A stretch of DNA of 64,000 bases from Panagrolaimus kolymaensis (lineage: Eukaryota; Nematoda; Chromadorea; Rhabditida; Panagrolaimidae). The notes beneath the pieces were generated by a model. It saw only the letters and a program-made list of their open reading frames with translations. It made no database searches and was not told the DNA's origin. The stretch is from NCBI GenBank assembly GCA_028622995.1, contig JAJQJQ010000010.1, positions 2,604,001 to 2,668,000 of the forward strand, given 5' to 3'. This document shows positions 23,924 through 36,629 of this stretch, piece by piece. Numbering within the stretch: the stretch's first letter is position 1; each line of letters opens with the position of its first letter. The translations under genes and the position numbers were made by a program.

Positions 23924-26900
23924 ATGGCCATTGGCCACCCGTTTTTTAAACGGGCGTTGCCCTTACAATCTTCATCAAATGCCATAATGCTTATTACTGC
24001 CATTATTTGCTTTTATTCGATCTCAAATAGCGATGCACAATTACAATCTGGCCTTGGTCCCGGACAAAGTTTGAATCCAAATATGGGTATGGGCATGGGA
24101 ATGGGTGGTGGTGGATTAGGCGGCGGCGGCGGCTTTGGAATGGGTGGTATTAATCCTGATCAAAATTCTCAAGTTTATACTGGAACAGGAAATAATCCAT
24201 TTTATGGGGTCAATTTGGTACCATTTGGTCCAGATCAAGGTGATCATAAAGTGAATCCAGGATTTTTGACTCCTGGTCAAACCATTAATTTGCACATGTA
24301 TTTCCCTTTTTATGGAGGCTATTACAATTACACCACTGTAAGATCTATAATAGTTTTTAAACAAAAACTAACATAATTTTTTTAGCTTTCTGTAAATGGA
24401 TACATGGCTTTTGCAACAGTTTTGGATCAAGGACCAACCATTAATGTTGGCCCAGATTCTACTGATTGGCCACGACAACAAGATCCAGCTATGATTGCTC
24501 CATATTTGTGCAAACAACAAATCCCACAAACAGGTGGACCAGCTCTTAAATCAGGTGTTTATTATCGTGTTGTAATGCGGCAATCCATGTTTGGTCGAGG
24601 TTCAAATTCGAACATCAATGAACAAACTGCTTCAATGGCGGGATCAAGTTTATTTGGAAATCGATTTGAAAAATGTCCTGGAACCGCCGATAATTACATT
24701 CGATGTGATGCCCAAGGTGATTATTTTCTTGAAGAAATGATGCGATGGCTTCAAGAAGGTGTGGCTGGAGCCACTGCATTTAGAGCTGATGCAGCCATTG
24801 TTGTTACTTGGTTGAATACAGCCTCGTCTGTCGCTGGTCGGGCAGATTTTGATAATGGTGAACTTTCTACCTATCAAGTCGTTTGGCTCACTGATCAGCC
24901 TGGACGTCTCAGTTATGTTATCTTAAATTATGATAAAGTTGGATTCGATGCTAATGATGTCCAATTGAATTCCATTCTTGGAAGATGTCAGGCTATATTT
25001 AATGGTGGAAATCACACTGGCACTGTTCCTGTCGATCCAACATTCCTCTATAAAAATACTCCCAAAGTTCTTGCTCAACGTTCCGGAGTTCCCCACATGG
25101 TTCGTGGACGTTACATGTTCAGAGTTGATGATGTTGTTAGACCCGGAGGTTGTTCAAATAAAACAGGCGGCTCTTATCCAATGATGATTTATCCCAACAT
25201 TGTTAATATGCTTGGTGAAATGACTGTTGATGTGAATGCATTATGCTTGGATCGAGCTCAAACTTATAAAATGATGATCGAACAACGGCAAGTTGCAAAT
25301 TGTGTGGTAGTTAATCCTGCGATAGCTCGGTGCACTATCCCGAAAATTTACGATTGGGGAACGAAAACTGTTTACTTCCAACCTGAAAGTTCAGGAGCGA
25401 ATGATGAAAAAGCTTTTGTTGGCTACATTTATTTTGGTAAGTCGAAGAAAAAAAGCTTCAAACAAAATAATTTTGAGATTTTTAGTCCCACCAACATTGG
25501 ATCCAATGAGATTGGATATTGGCAACGTATATGATTGGTTCAAAAATCCAGTTCCAACTACAGTAATGCCAATTTCATGGTTCCCTCGAAATTTTACCAA
25601 TCCAGATTTAAATTACATGGATAACAATCAAATGTCATTTAGCAGTGATCAATTATATTCAGTTCAACTTGGACTTTATGTTATTGGTTATAAAGAAAGC
25701 AAAGATGATAATGTAATTTTTTTCCCTTCATTTTTGAGTTTAATTTTATTTTTCTCTTTTCAGATTAAAAAATTCCGACCTGAACATCGAGTTCTTTGCC
25801 GCCTTGCAACTTATTCAAATCGAAATACTTATGAATATCGATTTAATGCTCAAAAAGAAAGGATAAATTTGAATCAAGTTGAGCGATGGTATATGACTGA
25901 TTGGGAAAGAATGCATGAATTGTATACATTCCGTGTTGGATACCTCAAACTTGCCCCAATGAGAGCAGATGATCAAAACGTTGCTCCTCAACTTCTTTCT
26001 GGGTTGGTTTCATCTCCAATTTCCCTTCATTGGCTTTGGACTTCAAACAATCCACAATTTGAACAAACCACTTATTCCCAACAACAAGCTGATTCCCGAA
26101 GTGAATATGTTGTTAAAAAAGCCACAGAAATGTGCCATGATTGGTATGATGAAGATGGAGCCTTATTTAATTTTATTCGCGACACAGAAACTAATGCATC
26201 TTGCCCTTGTGTGGAAATTCAAGCCAAATATGATATTGGTCGTTTTATGCCTCATCCTCGTTGCTCTCAAGTCTTCAGGGATATTACTTGCACTTCCATG
26301 ATTGGTGCAAAAAATTGTTATATGTCTGCATCAAACATTTATGGATCATACGCTGGTAGCGGGAAATATGGGGAAAGTGAAGGAACAGCGTAATTTTATT
26401 TTCATTTTGTAATGTAAAGATTAAATTAAAATTTAACTTTAGTCGATTCCCAACTCATTATGGACAAGTTTGTTGTTATGATGAAAAGGGTTTTTTGATG
26501 CAAACAACATATCAACCTGTTATTAAAGTTATTGAAGAAACTCCTTACAACCCTGGATATCCTCTTCGTGCATATGAGTTTGGTACTGCACCATATATGG
26601 GTCAATTTGAAGTTCCTGGTTTAAGTGTTTTCCATCATGATTACATGCCATACTTTTTATGCTGCAAATATGCACATTTTCGTTGTCAATTATTCTATTG
26701 GCGTCGCCCAAGCAGCGGTTGTCAACAATATCAACCTCCTGCTGTTGGTGAAGCAATCGGTGCTGGCACATTCAATACCATTGATAATGACAAATTTGTA
26801 TTCAATGAACCTGGAGTTTTCAATTTGCTTTACATTCCTGAAACTCCTTTCACCCCAGAAGTGCGAATTCAAGCCCGTCTTGAACGTTATCCAAATCGTC

Positions 26901-28765
26901 GAGTTAATTTCCGACTTGGGCGAATGACAAGTCAAGAAGATTTGGTACAACCCAGTAATGCCACGGTTATTACTGGTATTGCCATTGAAGCTACTGGAAC
27001 GGATCGGGTTCACGTTATGGTAAGAAAGGATACATACCGTTATCGATATCGAACCAGCGTCATTGTTGGAAATATTCTCAGATATTTTGATACTATGCGA
27101 TTACAACGCTTCCGTGGAGTTCTCGTTTATGTAAACAACGTTGAAAGAGGTCAAGCTGAAATATATGTTGTCCTTGAAGAAGCCCAAATTGGAATTTACA
27201 TCCGTGAATCTGCTGCCGTTGATATTGATCGATTGAGTATGTATCAAGAAAGTATGGGAATGTTGGATATCACGTTAAGTGTTCCTCCTCAATATGGTGT
27301 AAGACCTGATGGAGATAAAAGTCGGGAACAAGAATTCCGCCAACGCTACAATCTTCCCAGAGTTGCTGGTTTAATGAGGCCATTCCCTGATCAAGCAACT
27401 GGCTCAATGTACAACACATTAACCATGAATGATGTTAACTCAGAAGCAATTCGTCAACAAATTATTAGCAACTGTAAGCAATGTTTTGATTTAGAGATTT
27501 ATTTAGTATCCTAATTTTTAGATCGGATTCCTGGAACAGGAGGTGCAAGCACAACGGATTATAATATGAATACTGTGAATCAATACGGCATACCAACGGA
27601 TAACATGTTTGCAACCACAAGAGATGAAGATAAAATCTTTGATGCTTTCCCAGAAACTTTCTTGAAAAGTGAACCTGTTTATAAAACAGCTCCATTATAT
27701 GAAGGCCCTCTTTATCGTTTCTATCCTAAAACTGGTGCAATGCTTCAACAGCTTTTGCAAAATTGTATCGAAATTGAAAATAATCAAATTAGTAGGCCTT
27801 TATTATTTAAAAGCTAAAATTATACTTCTATTTTTAGTGTCAATGCAACCCTATCAAGGTCAAATTTATGAGCAATATGCCATGCGAGAATGCCCTGACC
27901 AACCTGCTGAAATCCTAGCTGATTGTGGAGATAATGTTGCCTGCCTTTATGATTACACTCTTCTTAATTCTAAAGTTATTGCTCATAATTCCAAGGATGC
28001 ATGGGATACTTTTATTCGAGACCGAATGGAAGCAGTTAAACAATGTAATAGATCAAATTAAAAAAATTTAATTAAAACTTTTAAAAATTTTTAGACAATA
28101 GCTGTGGCCCAATTAATATTGAATATCCTGAATATCTTATGAAAACTCCTGCACTTGCACCAAGTTACATGCAAGGAGATACAGCCCGCTTTGAATGTTT
28201 CCAAACACATTGGATTAAGGGAGACCACGAATTTAAATGTAGCATAGTCACCGATTATAACGATTATAATCGTTACCGCTTTGAATGGAATAAAGGCTCA
28301 CAACCATGGTGTAGATCAAGAGAATTTGAAAATATGCTCAAATGGTTAACACTTATAATATCCGTGGTTGCAATAATTATGGTTTTGGTCTTATTGTTCT
28401 TGTGTTGTTGGTGTGTAAAACAAAAGAGGCGGCAAGAACATGATCAAGCAAGTGAAAATTCAAGATTGAGAAGAGTAAGAAAACATTAAAAAAATAAAAG
28501 ATTAACAAAATTAAAACATTTTATTTTTTAGGAGGACTCTTATCCTCGAGCAGATACAGAAAGCAATTTCACCGATAAACCACCACGTGGAAGCACATTT
28601 TCAAGAATAAATGGCCGCGACGCTCGAGATAAACAACCAATGTATGATTCTGATTCGCCTACATTTACACCAGATTTGCGATCAAGGAATGTTAATAAGC
28701 CTCCGCCACTTCATGGAGATCGAGATGAAAATGATCTTTTACTTGGAAGAACGACAGGCGTTTAA
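23924..28765 (+). CDS. Mesh-like membrane protein 2 (NIDO-AMOP-VWD-Sushi, one transmembrane segment)
   Basis: Nine exons (23924-24337, 24386-25436, 25486-25712, 25764-26389, 26443-27473, 27522-27791, 27838-28044, 28095-28474, 28532-28765); frames close, 1479 residues. The signal peptide ends near SDAQ. A Met/Gly-rich stretch (NPNMGMGMGMGGGGLGG) comes before the NIDO domain. AMOP (TEMCHDWYDEDGALFNF), VWD (GTFNTIDNDKFVFNEPGVF), Sushi-like module and helix (LTLIISVVAIIMVLVLLFL) are in the same order as gene 1, with close identity through the core. N-terminal extension and cytoplasmic tail differ: the tail here is longer and rich in Asp/Arg/Pro. The two genes are clear tandem duplicates. Divergence is concentrated in the ends, which may reflect different partners. 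Confidence 0.88.
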
Positions 28766-29301
28766 TTAAAGTTTTTGCAATATTTTTTTAATAATCTACT
28801 TCTGCCACAATTGTGATCTGAAAAATATACCTTTTTGTTTAGTTTTAAATTTCTTTCTTAATTATTTTTTTATTATTTTGACAAAGTTTTTTATGGTAAT
28901 ATAATTTTTCTTTTTTTCTTTTAATATTGGTTATCTTGATATTATGATGTACAGTTTGTTTGCCCATGGCATATCTTTTTATCCTAAATAATTAATTCCG
29001 TTCAGTTATTCTTTTTTCTATTCATTTTTTTCACCATTTTTTAAAAATTAATTGCAAATTTGTTGAGTTAATTTATTGACATTGGGATCAAATAAAAATA
29101 TATTTATAATAATAAAACAAAAAATAAATGAGTAGGTGAACACTTTTTGTGAGAGAAACATTTTTTTTACTAAATCGGATAATACTCTCATAGGATTTTA
29201 ATCAAGCAAATGAAAACCAAAGAATCGATTATTTTATTTTTAAACGTAAGGTTACAATTTTTTTACTCAATTATTTTCTGTAAAAAACTGTTAACGACAT
29301 T
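28766..29301. other. 536 bp spacer after Mesh-like gene 2
   Basis: A+T-rich and low complexity, with AATAAA-like signals (for example near 29090-29125). It holds the 3' end of the Mesh-like gene and the short upstream region of the mucin gene. Nothing else was recognised. Confidence 0.4.
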
Positions 29302-31221
29302 ATGTTGCGAGCCGGTATACCGGCTGTTTTCGTCGTTTTCTTGGCAAATTTTATGGGATTAATAGAATCTCGAGGTTTATATGAAATAATTTCAAATCAA
29401 AATGGAATATTAACTCCTGCTCCATGGATGAATGATGATGATGTTGTTGTTATTAATGAGGACTCTCATTTCAGAAAGAAAAGAGCTGATGATGATTATT
29501 ATTATTATGAAGGCGATGGTGGCATTGAATCAAATTGTTATGAAACCTTATATGAAGATGACCCAATTTATAATGAACCATTTATGGATTTATCGGCTTA
29601 TTATAGTGATTACATGGATTACACTGCAACAGATGATTGTGATTTAGAATATTGTAAAGTTACAAGGTGTCAAATATTTTCATAATTGCACTCATAATTT
29701 TATGATTTTAGTGCAACTGATGCAGTAGAAGCCACAACAACTGCAGGGACTTATGGAGGCTATTCCGATGTATCAGGCGGTTATAGTGATACAACAGGAG
29801 CTAGTTCAGGAGCTTCAGATACAACAGGAGCGAGTGGTGCTGTCACTGGAGGTAAGAAAAAAAAATTTAAAATGAATAATAATGTTGTTTAGGGAGTTCT
29901 CCTTCTGGCGTTACTGATTCAACTGACAGTGGAGGCGTAACAGGTGGCTCAAGTCCAGCATCAGAAACTGCAGGTGGAGCAACGGATTCAACAAATGGTG
30001 CCACTGATTCTTCGGGTGGCACTGACTCAGCTTCTGAAGCAACAAATTCTGCCACTGAAGCTTCTTCTGCCACTGAAGCTTCGTCTGCCACTGAAGCTTC
30101 TTCTGCCACTGAAGCTTCTTCTGCCACTGAAGCTTCTTCTGCCACTGAAGCTTCTGCTGCTACGGGTTCAGCAAACACTGGAGCTACGGATTCTTCTGGT
30201 GGCACTGATTCCGCTACAGGAGCAACAAATTCTGCTAGTGAAGCTTCAGGTGCAACTGATTTAGCAACTGCTTCTGGCACTGATGTTACTTCTGCAACTG
30301 ATTCTTCCGCAACTGGCGCTTCATCAGATTCAAGTGGATCTGCCACTGGAGCAACTGGTGCTACTGATGGTGGTGTGGGATCAAGTGAAAGCTCAGATTC
30401 GGCTTCTGGAGGTACAACTCCATCAGGAACAGAAAAACCAGTTTCTGCTGCTAGCGGTGAAGCAAGTTCGGCTACTGGTGGAGTATCATCTGGCACAACA
30501 ATGTCAAATGGAGGTGGGTCATCTCCTGATGGTTCTTCTGACACAACAGGAGGAAGTTCACCATCAGGTTCTGAAGGAACTTCAGCAACTGATATGCCTG
30601 TTTCTGATAGCTCAGGAGCTTCATCATCTGGTGCAAGCGACTTTGCTTCTTCAGAAAGCCAAACAGAAGCCCCTGTTGTAACAACTAAAAAACCTACAAC
30701 TACAACAAAATCTGGAAGTGGTAGTGTAACAACAACGACAATCAAAGCCGCTACAGGTATTTTTTTAATTGAAAAAAAAAAAAATTTCTTAAAATTATTT
30801 TAGGACCAACTACAACCACATTTAAAGCTGCGGATCCTACCGCTACTGTAACTACTACCACCACTAAATCTGGTGTTACAACAACACCCGCTTCTGCTAC
30901 CACCACAGCAGCAGGAAGTGTCACACCAACTACTACACCAGGCTCAGTAGCATCACCGCCACCAACAAACAATAATCAAACAGGATGTAAAAAAAAATTC
31001 CTAAGAATTATTGAATTAATTATTTTTAAATTTTAGTTTTGACGAACAACTCCGCCTATCAATACAACAAAATCATGGGCAAAGTATTTGGAAATAGCGT
31101 AAATATGTTTAATAATGGCAGAAACAGTGATTATGCAAATTTATTGAACAAAGTACAACAAAGCAAAGATTCAATTAATCAATTTGCTGAAGATAACAGA
31201 CGTAATCAAACAAACAAGTAA
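29302..31221 (+). CDS. Secreted mucin-like Ser/Thr/Ala/Gly-rich protein
   Basis: Five exons (29302-29666, 29712-29851, 29893-30756, 30804-30986, 31037-31221); frames close, 578 residues. Signal peptide (FVVFLANFMGLIESRG). A dibasic furin-like site RKKRADDDYYYY near residue 60 probably releases a propeptide. An acidic Tyr-rich section with four cysteines (DDCDLEYCKV) follows. The long centre is Ser/Thr/Ala/Gly with six near-identical SATEAS units and then Thr-rich runs (KKPTTTTKSG), all likely O-glycosylated. The C-terminus is a distinct Asn/Gln-rich, non-repetitive part (YQYNKIMGKVFGN). This is the build of a secreted mucin or surface-coat protein. No named family. Confidence 0.8.
30048..30155 (+). 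repeat. Six-copy 18-bp in-frame tandem repeat in the mucin
   Basis: Six head-to-tail copies of an 18-bp unit (tctgccactgaagcttct, one copy with a single g change) encode SATEAS. The low divergence between copies suggests recent expansion or ongoing homogenisation. Copy number is likely variable between individuals. Confidence 0.9.
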
Positions 31222-32897
31222 AGGATAGTTTTTCGTTTATTTCTTTTATTATTTGTTTTTGAAAAATTAATAAATGCATTATTGTATCGATTGTTAAAAA
31301 AAATTTTATGTGGGTTTCAACAACAAAAAAAAAACATTTATTTCTCGATCATCGATTTCGAAGTCAATGTATTTTGAGGAAAGAAGATGTGCAGCAGTTA
31401 GCAAAGCAGCCTCCGGGCAATTTGCGTTATTTAAATAATGAATAAATGCGAGAGTATTTGGGAATCCGGTCTGAGTAAAAAAAGAAAGAAGCCAAAAAGC
31501 AAAAAAGGGATAAACCGCTTGTAAAAAAAAAATTTGAAATCCTGATTTCCTTTTGATACCATCAATTAAGGGGCATCAAAAACGAGGAGCATCACAAATG
31601 CAAATTCGTTTTTTCAAAGAATTTTTGGTTGTTCTTTTTTCTGGATGTATTTTTTTTCTCTTACAAATCATGGAATGTTTATGATGCGGAAAGGATTCCA
31701 TTTTTTCTTCTTCTTGTAATTGTAAATAGATTTTATTCGTGGATTTCGCTTTCTTTCATTTTATCTCTTTTTTTTTTTTGCGATTTCAGTTACAAAAATA
31801 CATAAACGGAATTAATTGTTTTTTGACACTCTGGAGATTTGCCATTTTAAACACGATTTTTTTATATTTTACTTTTTTTATAAATAATGCGGTTGATAAA
31901 TTTATTAGTTTCAGATATTTTAATTATGCTATTTATTTCGATATATCATTTGCATTAGAATTTTGCCATCTTCATTTTGTTAACTTTTCTTCATTTTTAT
32001 TTTTTTCCTTGTGATTTTTCGAATCGAAGGCGTCGAAGAAGACAAATAAAACTTTTTTTTCATATTTTATACCAATGCCTCTCAGTTTGTATAATTAATC
32101 AATTTAGAGATCACAGAATTGTTAAATAAATATAGATTTTTAAACTCACATTTTTGTTTCTTTCAGTGACACCTTAAATTTTTTTTAAATTATCTATGTA
32201 GTTTTTTTGAGTTTTTTCAAATAATCTTTTTTTCTTGAATTTTTTATTTTAATAATTCCCCATTAATAAAAGTAAATTACTTCTTTCGTAATCAGTCAAC
32301 CAAATACATGCATACATATCCGGTAATGGTGCCCCACCCGCTTATCTTTTTTTTAAAATCCTGTTTCTTTTATTCGAGATTTCTCGTTTTCAATGTCGTC
32401 GATTTTGGCGCATCACGAAACGTGTTCATAAAAATTATGTATGACTCTCTTCTGCGCATCTCTAAAACAACAAGCAAGAAGCGCCGCCGTCATCATTTGT
32501 TGCTGATGATAAAAAACGTTTGATTCTTCCTTTTTCTGAAATATATGACGAAGAAAAAAACTAATTCCATCCTTCTTTTTTGTTTCTATTTTTTTCTTCT
32601 GCAGATGATAACAAAGTTATGCATCTCGCATGATAATTTTTTTTCTTCTTCGGGAAAATCTTGCATCAAAGAATAATAATTTGCGATGATCATTTCATTT
32701 CTCAACAATTGATGCATATTTAACCAGTTTTTGTTTTTCGATTGCCCAACATTGGTTTTTATATTTCTTTGATAAATGCTTACAAATAGTTGCGTTGTTA
32801 ACTTTAAAAAAATTCATTTTTTTTTCATCGGACTTTATTTATTTATTGTTTAGTTATTTTATAAGACTTATTGAGTAATTATTTTTTTAGCCAAAAA
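31222..32897. promoter_or_regulatory. 1.7 kb spacer upstream of the Ser/Pro-rich gene
   Basis: No coding exon supported. T-rich low-complexity DNA with a mixed block at about 32310-32520. Just before the next gene lies a strong acceptor, atttttttag ending at 32890, 7 nt before the ATG: a likely trans-splice site that fixes the start of the Ser/Pro-rich protein. Confidence 0.45.
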
Positions 32898-35800
32898 ATG
32901 CTGCGTATTTGTGCAGCATTAATATTACTTTTTGGTACAACGCTTGCCCAATATGACTCTGGCCATTCACCTCCCATAGGAGCGTCAATCTCAATTGATA
33001 ATCCTCATGCTTCAGGAGTTTCTCCATTATTGCCTCCTTCTAATACTCTTTATTTTCCACCTCCTGAGATCCCTCATCCTGATCCACGATATATTGGGTA
33101 TTATTCTTGTTTATAAAGTTTTTTAAATTTACCCAATTATTTTTAGTGGAATTTTGCAAGAAGACAACAAAGGCCCTCATGTTATTAAAGATTATTCATT
33201 TTCCCAACAGAATAGCAAAGAATCTTCGTCTTCCAGCGCTGCTGTATCTTCTTCTAGTTCCACATCAACAAAAACAACAGAGGCTAAATCATTCCAAAAA
33301 GCTAAGGTGAAGTTTACAATCAGAAATCTTGGTCAAAATCCTAATATCCCTGGATTTGGCGCAAGTTCTTCTTCTAAAAAAATTGCAAGTGGTATGAAAT
33401 TTTAATTTCTTTATTATTATTTTTAACTTCTTTTTCTATCATTTTGTTAGCTTCTTTTCAAACTGGAGTTAAACAAACTTCTGCTTCTTCAAATTCAAGC
33501 AGTTCTTATTCTGCTAATGCTTCACAATCAAGCTCTTCTTCCCAAGGAGCAACTGGAGCATCATATAAAGCTGAAACTTCTGGAACAAATAATGCTCTAT
33601 CAACATCAGCATCGTCAGGTTCATCAGGTCCATCAGCTCCATCAGCTCCATCAGCTCCATCAGCTCCATCAGCTCCATCAGCTCCATCAGCTCCATCAGC
33701 TCCATCAGCTCCATCAGCTCCAACAATTCCATCAACACCAACAGCACCGTCAGCTCCATTAGCTCCATCAGCTTCATCGGCTTCATCAACCTCGTTAACT
33801 CCATCAACTACGTCGAGTGCTACAAACATTGTCCCATCGGCTCCTGTACCCTCTTCATCATCTTCTTCTTCAACAAGAAATGTTTCTGACAAAGCAACAG
33901 AACATAAAGAAAGTGCTTCCAGCAATGCTGAAGGTTACTCTCAAACTTCTGCTTCTTCTTCGCAAACTTCTTCCGCTTCTTCATCTTCTTCTGCAACAAA
34001 ACAAGAAACTTCTACTACTTTAGCTCCTTCTTCTATAGCTTCAATTTCATCTGGTCAAGCTCCAGTCCCTTCCTCTTCTTCTGCTTCAAAAATTTCAAGC
34101 TCAAGCATAACAAGCGAATATTCCTCAGCATCTTCTGCAAACAAAGAAAGCAGTTCTTCAGCTTCACAAAGTTCTAATGTAAATTCCATTAGCCAATCTC
34201 AAATTGAAGTAGCTCCAGCTTCAACCGATGATGGTTACGCTCCAGCACCATTACCTGAATCAGAAACGAAAGCTCCAGCTGCTGCTACTTCAGCACCTGT
34301 AGCGCCTACTAAAATTGTTTCAAAAACAAAAACAGAAACAGCTGATTATGATAATGAAGATAATGCAGAAAACTATAAAAATTGTAAAAAAATTTATAAT
34401 TTTTTTACTTTCCTAAATCATTATTTTAGCTCATAAAGCAGTTTCTACTTCAACTTCTTCGCCTCCTCCTCCTCCTCCTCCTCCTCCGCCTCCCGCTCCT
34501 TTACCTTCTTCAGCTTCTCTCTCTTCCCCTCCTCCTTCAGCTCCACCTGCACAAGCACACACTCCATTTCCTTATGAAGTTGAAGCTCCTGCACCATTAC
34601 CAGCTTCAGTGAAAATGCAAGAACGGGTTTCAGTAGCAACTCCTGAAGGGTATATGGAAAGTTTACTACCGCCCCCATCTCTTCCTTCTTTACCAGCTCC
34701 ACCTCCTCCTCCACCATCTCTACCACCCCCTCCTCCACCTCCACCGCCATCAACAACATCTTCAATTGCAACTCCAGCTCCTCCTGCACCATCTCCTGCA
34801 CCATCTCCACCACCTGCAGCTGCTACTCTTCCCTCAATAGCGGTTACACCATCTGAAGGCAAATATGGTGAAGATACTGGTGATGATACAAATACAGAGA
34901 GTCAAGTTAGAGTTGAACCTTCTGGTTCTTCCCATGAAGGAGAGAATAACAAAGAGGATTATGATAATGAAGAAAATTCTGATAAATATAAAACAGGTGA
35001 AAATATAAATTGAAAAATGGAATAAAAATATATTTTTCAGTTGGTCAACCTATTGCTCCTGGTAGTGGTGGCTCACTTCGACCTTTACCTAGCGGACAAA
35101 GCTCATCTTCAAATTATGAAGGAGCATCTTCTGGCCAAAGTGGTTCAAGTTCAAACTATAATGGCCAATCTTCATCATCTTCATCTTCATATAATGGAGG
35201 GGAAAGTGTTGCTTTACCTGCTCCAGCCCCTGTTGCTAGTCCAGCCCCAGCAGCATTACCTCCTCGCATTATTACTCCAAATTCTAACACTCGTTATGAA
35301 GTAAATTCATCACGTTTTTTATAGTTTAAAAAAATTGTTTATAGATTCGCAATGAAGTTGATTCAATTGATTATGTTCCTCCAACAACTGCAGCTCCTCC
35401 ACCTCCTCCACCACCTCCTCCTCCTCCACCACCACCTGCTCCCCAAACTCAAGCTCCAAATTATGAAGAAAAAACTACAACTGCATCATCATATGGTCAA
35501 GCTGTTGCTCCGTCAGAAATAACGAATGTAATATAGAAATAATAATAATTTAAAAAAGTAACTAAATTTTTTTTAGGAAAATGAATTTGAAGAGGAAGAA
35601 CCACAAAATCGCGGAGAAGGCACTTTTACCAGCCAAGGAGGTTCGTCAGCTGGCGGAAGTTATGGTGAATCATATAATCATGAAGCAAATATTAATCGAC
35701 GTCCCTTGCCACGAACCGATTATTCACCCGCTCCTGGACCTGCACCATCTTCAGGACCAGCTCAAATCGTGAAACCAGCCCTACCTGCAGGACAAGTAAA

Positions 35801-36324
35801 TATTGGAGGTTATAATCCTGGTTTTGGAGTTAATGGATTCAATGGAAATGGATTTGGCGGAAATGGTTTTAACGGTGGATTTGGAGGCCAATCAGCCTAT
35901 AATAGAGGTCCATCATTTGGTGGAGCATACAATACTCAGCCTCAATTTGGTGGACAACGACCACAATTTGGATATCAACAACAAGGCCAAAATTATGCTG
36001 TTGCTCCACAAAGATTTGGCGGCAGTCAAGGAGGATGTTGTGGGGGAAGTTGGCTTTCCCAACAAGGTGGTCTTTGTGCTCCTGTTAGTTACAATCCTTG
36101 TTCACCTCCTCCTCCACCACCATGTGGAGGTGGTTGTGCTCCGGCTGCATGTGTCCCTGCATGCCCTCCACCATGTCCTGCACCTGTTAACAACTGTTGC
36201 TGTCCTCCACCTCAACCATCATTCTGTGGTAAACGTAAACGAAGGTAATATTCACTTAACAAAACAAAAAACAAAAAAAAATTAAATTTCTAGATCTTTG
36301 GAATTCCTCGGTTTATGCGGCTAA
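32898..36324 (+). CDS. Very large secreted Ser/Pro/Ala-rich protein with Gly-rich and Cys-rich C-terminus
   Basis: Exons 32898-33097, 33147-33391, 33451-34383, 34430-34996, 35041-35300, 35345-35527, 35577-36244, and probably 36294-36324; about 1030 residues. It begins with a signal peptide (MLRICAALILLFGTTLAQ). Sections in order: Ser-rich with ten SAP units, poly-Pro runs, Ser/Asn/Gly-rich, more poly-Pro, a Gly/Phe/Asn-rich block (FGGNGFNGGFGGQ), then a Cys/Pro cluster (CCGGSWL, CVPACPPPCPAPVNNCCC) ending near CGKRKRR. If the last 49-nt intron is not removed, the protein stops at 36248 after KRKRR; if removed, it gains SLEFLGLCG. The composition suggests a cuticle, eggshell or similar matrix protein; no recognised domain. 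Confidence 0.75.
33633..33722 (+). repeat. Ten-copy 9-bp in-frame repeat (Ser-Ala-Pro)
   Basis: Ten perfect copies of tcagctcca give a (Ser-Ala-Pro)10 run, followed by degenerate copies to about 33790. It is a coding minisatellite, probably polymorphic. Antisense it produces a long acidic open frame that is an artefact. Confidence 0.92.
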
Positions 36325-36629
36325 ATTAAAACGAATCAGATGAAAGAAACTATCATTAGATCTCTGACACATTTTTTTATTGTCGTAAATAATATTTCGG
36401 AATGTTCAATGCAACAATTTTATCTATTTTTTGTTTTTTGTATTTTAATGTACAATTATTATTAACAATGAGTTTTTTAGTTTTTTATTTGGTAATTTTA
36501 AAAGAGTGCAATTTGTTTTTAGTTTGGCTTCGTTATAAAATTTTATTAGTAAAAAAAAGACTTATAAACAAATAATCAACATTTTAAAGTTATTAAATCA
36601 AACATTTTTATATTTTATTCAAAAAATTA
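36325..36629. other. Convergent 3' region between the Ser/Pro-rich and ShKT genes
   Basis: About 300 bp of A+T-rich DNA between two stops facing each other. Presumably the 3' UTRs and polyadenylation signals of both genes; nothing else was recognised. Confidence 0.4.

Noticed and set aside
29867..30745. 292-residue acidic minus-strand open frame
   Set aside because: Antisense shadow of the Ser/Thr/Ala-rich mucin exon; composition fully explained by the repeats.
33506..33925. Minus-strand Asp/Ala/Gly-rich open frame
   Set aside because: Antisense of the Ser-Ala-Pro repeat region.
34445..34862. Minus-strand Gly/Glu/Val-rich open frames
   Set aside because: Antisense of the poly-Pro coding exon.
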